Assembly: GCF_002967075.1 (NCBI RefSeq)
Contig: NZ_PUGE01000004.1
Span: 124,001 to 188,000 of the forward strand
Direction of reading: 5' to 3'
Length of the DNA: 64,000 nt
Source: Corynebacterium sp. J010B-136
GTDB taxonomy: Bacteria; Actinomycetota; Actinomycetes; Mycobacteriales; Mycobacteriaceae
Below are positions 59,291 through 64,000 of this stretch, piece by piece (the stretch's first letter is position 1; the number at the start of each line of letters is the position of its first letter). The notes below the pieces were generated by a model, which made no database searches, was not told the DNA's origin, and worked only from the letters and a program-made list of their open reading frames with translations. Both the position numbers and the translations under genes were made by a program.

Positions 59291-60049
59291 CTAACGCATT
59301 CCCATGCGGATGGCGCCGTCTAGGCGAATGGTTTCTCCGTTGAGCATCGGATTACGGATGATGGATTCCACTAACTGAGCGTACTCAGTGGGCTTTCCCA
59401 AACGGGCAGGGTGCGGAACTTGCTTACCTAAAGAGTCTTTAACCTCGTCTGACATAGTCGCCACCATGGGCGTTTCAAAAGTGCCGGGTGCGATGGCAAC
59501 AACCCGAATGAGCGAACGCGCAAGGTCACGCGCAACAGGCAGAGTCAATCCAGCAATGCCAGCCTTTGAGGCAGCGTAAGCAGCTTGCCCCATTTGACCG
59601 TCGAATGCTGCGACCGATGCCGTGTTAACAATCACGCCGCGTTCTTCGCCATCGGCAGGATTATCCAGCATTGCTTGGGCACTCAAGCGGATAACATTAA
59701 AAGTGCCATTCAGATTTACGTCGACGACCTTGGTGAAATCTTCGAAGGGAAATGGGCCTTTAGAACCCGCAGTCTTAAACCCGTTAAGCATGCCAGCGCA
59801 GTTGACTACGATAGCCAGGTCGTGGTTTTCATTCGCGATATCAACAGCGCGCTGCACGTCGTCCTCGCTGGTGACATCGGCAGGCGCGAAGACAACATCC
59901 CCTTCGATGTCATTGAGAAGGCTTTGATCGGCGCTCGGCAGGTCAATGACCACAACACGGGCGCCCGCAAGTGCCAGCATGGTTGTGGTGGCAAGCCCAA
60001 GCCCGGAAGCGCCACCGGTTACTAGTGCGGTCTTTGCAGAGATATCCAT
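59291..60049 (-). CDS. short-chain dehydrogenase/reductase (3-hydroxyacyl-CoA DH type II-like)
   Basis: This is a 252-residue SDR. The NAD-binding motif TGGASGLG is at 11-18, VVNCAGML near 85, and the catalytic Ser-Tyr-Lys is in NTASVAAFDGQMGQAAYAASKAG. The TMSDEVKDSLGKQVPHPARLGKP segment near 210 is typical of type II 3-hydroxyacyl-CoA dehydrogenases, so a role in fatty-acid or branched-chain breakdown is likely. AAAGGA precedes the ATG. It lies three bases after a small ORF. Confidence 0.9.
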   Translation of the reverse strand: MDISAKTALVTGGASGLGLATTTMLALAGARVVVIDLPSADQSLLNDIEGDVVFAPADVTSEDDVQRAVDIANENHDLAIVVNCAGMLNGFKTAGSKGPFPFEDFTKVVDVNLNGTFNVIRLSAQAMLDNPADGEERGVIVNTASVAAFDGQMGQAAYAASKAGIAGLTLPVARDLARSLIRVVAIAPGTFETPMVATMSDEVKDSLGKQVPHPARLGKPTEYAQLVESIIRNPMLNGETIRLDGAIRMGMR

Positions 60050-60052
60050 GAT

Positions 60053-60184
60053 TTATCCTTTTCCAACTGAAGATTTGTGTACATGGCTTTGCCCGCTGCG
60101 GAGAACTGCGAGCACTCCGGCAGCAATAGGCGCGGGATTTGGTAAAGCTGTGACGCCCTTGCAAGGCAGAAGTTGTTTCGCCAT
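60053..60184 (-). CDS. small ORF (43 residues) before the SDR
   Basis: Start ATG 60184 follows GAGAGGAG by four bases, a strong ribosome binding site. It encodes MAKQLLPCKGVTALPNPAPI and on to SSVGKG, with the stop three bases before the SDR start. No homology is recognised. It may be a real small protein, a leader, or the remnant of a longer gene. Confidence 0.4.
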   Translation of the reverse strand: MAKQLLPCKGVTALPNPAPIAAGVLAVLRSGQSHVHKSSVGKG

Positions 60185-60355
60185 ACTGCTCCTCTCATCC
60201 ACCAGAAGGTGATGTGGATTACTGTAAAGGCGCGCCCCTGGGGAATCTAGGAATCTGTGAAATTTCGCGATCTGAGCCGGTAAATATGCAGGCCACGTGG
60301 GGGTGAACGACATTTTTGCTGAGACGAAAACGCCACACTGTCGAGCTCTACTCGA

Positions 60356-63300
60356 TTAATTCACGGGTTCAATCGGATTACCTTGCCAGGTGGTGTGACC
60401 CGGAACTTGGTCCCCGCGCATTACCAAAGAGCCAGGAGCAACCGTTGCGCCGGCATGAATACGAGCTGCTGGTAGCGCCACCGAGTGTGCGGCCAAGGTA
60501 GCGCCGTCATCGACAGTGACGGTGTCCAGGCTCATTACGCGGTCCTGGAAAAGGTGCGTTTGCACGACCGTGCCCGGTCCGACGGTAGCGCCGGCACCGA
60601 TGTGGCATAGGTCCGTTTCGGGGAACCAGTAGGACTCAATCCAGGCGCCGCGGCCGATCTTAACGCCGAGGAGACGCAGGGAGGTATTAAGTTCTGCAGT
60701 ACCCATGGAGTGGTTGAAAAACCACGGTGCGGCGACGGTTTCCACAAAGGCATCTTGAAGCTCATTCAGCCATACGAATGCCGACCACAATGGGTGATCA
60801 GCGGCCTTGTGCTTACCCACGCACACCCACTTGACCACGATTGTTACGGTCACGGCGATGATGCCGGCGGCTATCAGCACCAGACCCGAAAGCAGCCAGG
60901 TTAGGCCAAGACCAACGGAATTGAGCAAAACCACCATGGTGCTCAGTACTGCGGCAAGCAGCATGGCAGAGGCAGCAGAAGCCAATAGGCGCAAAGTTTC
61001 CACGACACCGCGCGCGACCTTTGCACGCAGTGGCGGGTTGTAGGTCAAAGACTCGCCTTCGCCTACCGATGCTTCCACACGGCGCATGCGCTCCGGTGGG
61101 GATCCCCACCAGTTAGCGCCCGACTTAGTCTTCTTTGGTGTTGAAGACAGCACTGCCACCAGGGAGTTCTTTGCCAACTTGCGCCCTGGCGCTGTAATGC
61201 CAGAGTTACCAACGAAGGAACGCTTGCCCACTTTGGCAAGTCCGGAGGACATCCAGCCGCCGCCAAGTTCATAGCCGCCGATAAGCGTGTCATCGGCAAG
61301 GAAAGCGCCGTCTTTCACTTCGGTGAATTTTGGAACCATCACGGCAGTGGAGATTTCCACGTCCTTGCCAATGGTGGCGCCCAAAGAACGCAGCCACAGC
61401 GGAGTTAATTGACCGGCATAGAGCGGAAAGAGATAGGTGCGGGCATCGTCCATCAGCTTTTCGATGGCCCAAATCCGCCAGCCGCGAGCAGAACGAACCG
61501 GAAAGACTCCCGGCTGCAGCCCAATCGACAGAATACGAACTCCGAGCCAGGTCTGCACCATGTAGAAGGCGAAGGCAGCAAGCGCGCCGACCGGGGCAAA
61601 GAGCACCGCGCCGACAAACCCATTGCCATCGGTGAGCTGAACCAAAGAGATGATGACAAAAGCTGCGAGTGCAATCGCTACCAAAGGCTGAGCCGCGAGC
61701 AGCATAGAGGTCGCACCGTAAATAGGGACCCACCAGGCGCGACGGGAAGGTGCGTGGTCCGGGAAGCGGTGCTTAGAACGGCCCACTTTCTTGGCGGGAG
61801 AACCCGACCAGCGTGCGTGCGCTTTGACTTTCTTCTCACCGGTGACGGTAGAGCCAGCTTCGATGTGGGCTTCTTCGCCGATAACCGTGCCCGGCATCAG
61901 TTGCGAGCGTGCGCCAATACGAGCGCCGGCTTGCACTTCAATGGCACCGACGCGCAGGATATCGCCGTCGAGCCAGTAGCCAGCTAAGTCGACTTCCGGT
62001 TCGATCGCGCAGTGCTCGCCTAAGGTCAATAGGCCTGTGACCGGTGGGAGTGAGTGCAAGTCAACGGATTTGCCAACTTTTACGCCCAATAGGCGCGCAT
62101 ACGTCAAAACCCAGGTTGCACCTGCAATAGAGCGTGCGCCCGAGGCATCACTCCAGCGTTCTGCAGCCCAAATGCGCATGTGCACGGAGCCGCCACGTGG
62201 GTAATTGCCAGGCGTAATACCGGCTGTGAGCAAGCGCGCGCCAAAAGCTCCAATAGGAATGCGGCCCAATGGGGAAGCAAAGACAAGGAGGAAGACGATG
62301 ACCAGTGGCCAGGAAGTGTGCGGGGCGAAATCCACGCCGAGCGCGTCGGCAATATTAGAACCGAAGAGTAGCCAGGCTAGCCAATTGGTTGCTGCCAAAG
62401 TCATTGTTGGAAGCTGCCATAAAAACTGCAGCAAACGCGTGCCGGCGCCAACGGGTTTCACGTGGCGCTTTTCCATATTTTGTGCCGAAGGCGCAGTGGC
62501 ATCGATGATTTCTGCCAAAGAACCAAGGCGTGGATGATCATAGAGATCACGCACCGCAACAGTGGGGAAGCGCTCACGGATGCGGCCGACTAAAGTCGCC
62601 GCCGCGAGGGAAGTACCGCCGAGGGTGAAGAAATCGGCGTCTTCGTCTTCAACGGAGACGCCCAAAACGTCAACGAAGAGCTGGGCGAGCCACTCTTCGG
62701 TCTCGCTTAGACCGACTGCTTCGATACCCACACCAGGTAGTGGCCACGGCAAGGCTTTCTTATCGACCTTGCCGGAGGTACGAATCGGAAGCTCATCCAT
62801 CACGCAAATGCGCGGAACCAGCGCGGCAGGCATGGTTTCAGCCAGGCGTTCTTTGGCAGCTCGGTGGTCAAAGCCTAAATCTGGGTCTTCTAAAGATACG
62901 TAGCCGACAAGTACTGATTCCCCAGCGGCAGTCTTGTTGACCGCGACAGCGGAGTTGTAGACGTTCGGCAAAGCAGCGACGTTGGCTTCGACCTCACCGA
63001 GCTCAATGCGGCGGCCACCGATTTTGACTTGGTCATCGACGCGGCCGACAAAGTACAGACCATCTTCTTCCAAGCGCACGTGGTCACCGGTGCGGTAAGC
63101 ACGTTCCCATCCGACAGAAGGTAGCGGGGCGTATTTCTCCGCGTCCTTTTCGGCATCGAGATAGCGGGCAAGACCCACGCCGCCGATGACGAGCTCGCCG
63201 ACTTCCCCAGGGCGAACCGGGTTTTCCTCACTATCGATGACAACAAGGTCCCAACCATTAAGCGGCAGGCCAATGGATACGGGGTGATCTGGTTGCAGCA

Positions 63301-64000
63301 TGGCTGCTGAGGCGACGACCGTTGCTTCGGTTGGACCGTAGGTGTTCCACATTTCCCGGTCCGAGGTAGCTAAGCGGTTGACGAGTTCTTGAGAACATGC
63401 CTCGCCGCCGACGATAAGCAGGCGGACATTATCTAAAGCTTCTGCTGGCCACAGACCCGCCAGCGTCGGAACGGTGGAGACTACCGTGATGTCTCGGCGG
63501 ATTAGCCAAGGGCCAAGATCCATGCCAGAGCGCACCAAAGCACGTGGGGCCGGAACCAAACACGCGCCGTGCCCCCAAGCCAGCCACATTTCCTCACAAG
63601 AGGCATCGAAAGCAACGGAAAGTCCCGCGAGCACGCGGTCTTCAGGACCGAGTGGGTTATCTTGCAAAAATAAGGCTGCCTCGGCATCAACAAAGGCAGC
63701 AGCGGAGCGGTGCGTAACCGCAACGCCTTTGGGCTTGCCCGTGGAGCCAGAGGTAAAAATGATCCAGGCGGTATCTTCTAGATGCGGTTCATCTTGGTCA
63801 ACGCCGGTGGAAGGGTTGAGCTTGCGAAAGCCCTCATCGGTGAAAATACCATTGATTCCTGCTTCGCCGAAGACCATCTCGGCGCGCTCATCAGGATCGT
63901 CGGCATCGACAGGCACGTAGGCGGCACCTGCGGCAAGGGTTGCCAAAATCGCAAGGTAGAGATCGCGTTGGCCAGAGCTCATGCGGATGCCGATGTGGTC
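60356..64000 (-). CDS. Pls/PosA-type NRPS-like protein: adenylation, carrier, hexapeptide-repeat transferase (partial)
   Basis: The frame is open to the right edge, so the 5' end is outside the window; at least 1214 codons are seen. The N-terminal part is an adenylation domain (AWIIFTSGSTGKPKGVAVTH core, NTYGPTEATV, YRTGDHVRLEEDG, and GRVDDQVKIGGRRIELGEVE). A carrier domain with LGGTSLAAATLV follows, then several membrane segments with left-handed helix repeats of the acyltransferase type (e.g. VGKSVDLHSLPPVTGLLTLG and SLGATIGKDVEISTAVMVP). This order matches the NRPS-like Pls/PosA superfamily terminal domain. It may activate an amino or fatty acid and pass it to a membrane-bound acceptor. 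The product is unknown. Confidence 0.82.
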   Translation of the reverse strand, partial: DHIGIRMSSGQRDLYLAILATLAAGAAYVPVDADDPDERAEMVFGEAGINGIFTDEGFRKLNPSTGVDQDEPHLEDTAWIIFTSGSTGKPKGVAVTHRSAAAFVDAEAALFLQDNPLGPEDRVLAGLSVAFDASCEEMWLAWGHGACLVPAPRALVRSGMDLGPWLIRRDITVVSTVPTLAGLWPAEALDNVRLLIVGGEACSQELVNRLATSDREMWNTYGPTEATVVASAAMLQPDHPVSIGLPLNGWDLVVIDSEENPVRPGEVGELVIGGVGLARYLDAEKDAEKYAPLPSVGWERAYRTGDHVRLEEDGLYFVGRVDDQVKIGGRRIELGEVEANVAALPNVYNSAVAVNKTAAGESVLVGYVSLEDPDLGFDHRAAKERLAETMPAALVPRICVMDELPIRTSGKVDKKALPWPLPGVGIEAVGLSETEEWLAQLFVDVLGVSVEDEDADFFTLGGTSLAAATLVGRIRERFPTVAVRDLYDHPRLGSLAEIIDATAPSAQNMEKRHVKPVGAGTRLLQFLWQLPTMTLAATNWLAWLLFGSNIADALGVDFAPHTSWPLVIVFLLVFASPLGRIPIGAFGARLLTAGITPGNYPRGGSVHMRIWAAERWSDASGARSIAGATWVLTYARLLGVKVGKSVDLHSLPPVTGLLTLGEHCAIEPEVDLAGYWLDGDILRVGAIEVQAGARIGARSQLMPGTVIGEEAHIEAGSTVTGEKKVKAHARWSGSPAKKVGRSKHRFPDHAPSRRAWWVPIYGATSMLLAAQPLVAIALAAFVIISLVQLTDGNGFVGAVLFAPVGALAAFAFYMVQTWLGVRILSIGLQPGVFPVRSARGWRIWAIEKLMDDARTYLFPLYAGQLTPLWLRSLGATIGKDVEISTAVMVPKFTEVKDGAFLADDTLIGGYELGGGWMSSGLAKVGKRSFVGNSGITAPGRKLAKNSLVAVLSSTPKKTKSGANWWGSPPERMRRVEASVGEGESLTYNPPLRAKVARGVVETLRLLASAASAMLLAAVLSTMVVLLNSVGLGLTWLLSGLVLIAAGIIAVTVTIVVKWVCVGKHKAADHPLWSAFVWLNELQDAFVETVAAPWFFNHSMGTAELNTSLRLLGVKIGRGAWIESYWFPETDLCHIGAGATVGPGTVVQTHLFQDRVMSLDTVTVDDGATLAAHSVALPAARIHAGATVAPGSLVMRGDQVPGHTTWQGNPIEPVN

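Overview
The window is chromosomal DNA from a mycolic-acid-forming actinobacterium, almost certainly a Corynebacterium. The main evidence is gene content and order: metQNI-clpB; rhodanese-pyrE-spoU-(GH76)-fba; purA-purT; fprA-pta-ackA-pknG-glnH-glnX; groEL2-porH-porA-ppk2. This resembles the C. glutamicum arrangement as I remember it. Further support comes from tiny PorH/PorA-type porins, a PknG without a rubredoxin motif, a seven-gene-type Mrp antiporter operon with fused mrpA/B, and several leaderless-looking starts. A C. ammoniagenes/stationis/casei-like species is only a guess. I saw no rRNA, tRNA, CRISPR array, prophage or insertion sequence.

Layout. 1-4.4 kb: luciferase-like monooxygenase (cut by the window edge), LysE exporter, Lrp regulator, NTF2-like protein, Na+/glutamate-type symporter. 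4.5-9.8 kb: methionine ABC transporter, whose binding-protein gene metQ carries two lesions, then clpB with two HspR-type operators and a SigH-type promoter lying inside the end of the metI reading frame. 9.9-16.8 kb: rhodanese lacking its catalytic cysteine, Pro/Glu-rich membrane protein, pyrE, a TrmH/SpoU methyltransferase, a GH76-like protein, fba, a FUSC-type membrane protein. 16.8-25.9 kb: unknown gene divergent from purA, purT, a frameshifted HNH gene, fprA, pta-ackA. 25.9-31.1 kb: glnX-glnH-pknG, the amino-acid-sensing pathway that controls 2-oxoglutarate dehydrogenase through OdhI. 31.2-34.7 kb: Nudix hydrolase, two-gene ABC exporter and Bcr/CflA-type MFS pump. 34.7-40.9 kb: def-GNAT-xth-cls on the minus strand, DUF3263 and LytR_C genes and a carboxylate-amine ligase on the plus strand. 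41-43.4 kb: intact HNH gene and a GT87 mannosyltransferase. 43.4-49.9 kb: mrpACDEFG. 50.4-53.2 kb: two M20 dipeptidase paralogues. 53.4-57.4 kb: groEL2 under a CIRCE operator, porH-porA, ppk2. 57.4-64 kb: cytochrome b561-like protein with an Ala/Pro-rich tail, an SDR with a small ORF before it, and a Pls/PosA-type adenylation-carrier-hexapeptide protein running off the right edge.

The most original observation is that the two DUF222/HNH genes (20.3-21.5 kb and 41-42.1 kb) share a 54-bp upstream element. It has 14-bp inverted arms, each containing a perfect TTATCCACA (DnaA-box) sequence, and a conserved 26-bp core, and it sits 50-52 bp before each start codon. Other points of note are the double-lesion metQ, the metI frame that runs through the clpB promoter, acidic FDPFAD repeats in PknG, a PorH with a long acidic tail, and several short leader-type ORFs with good ribosome binding sites.
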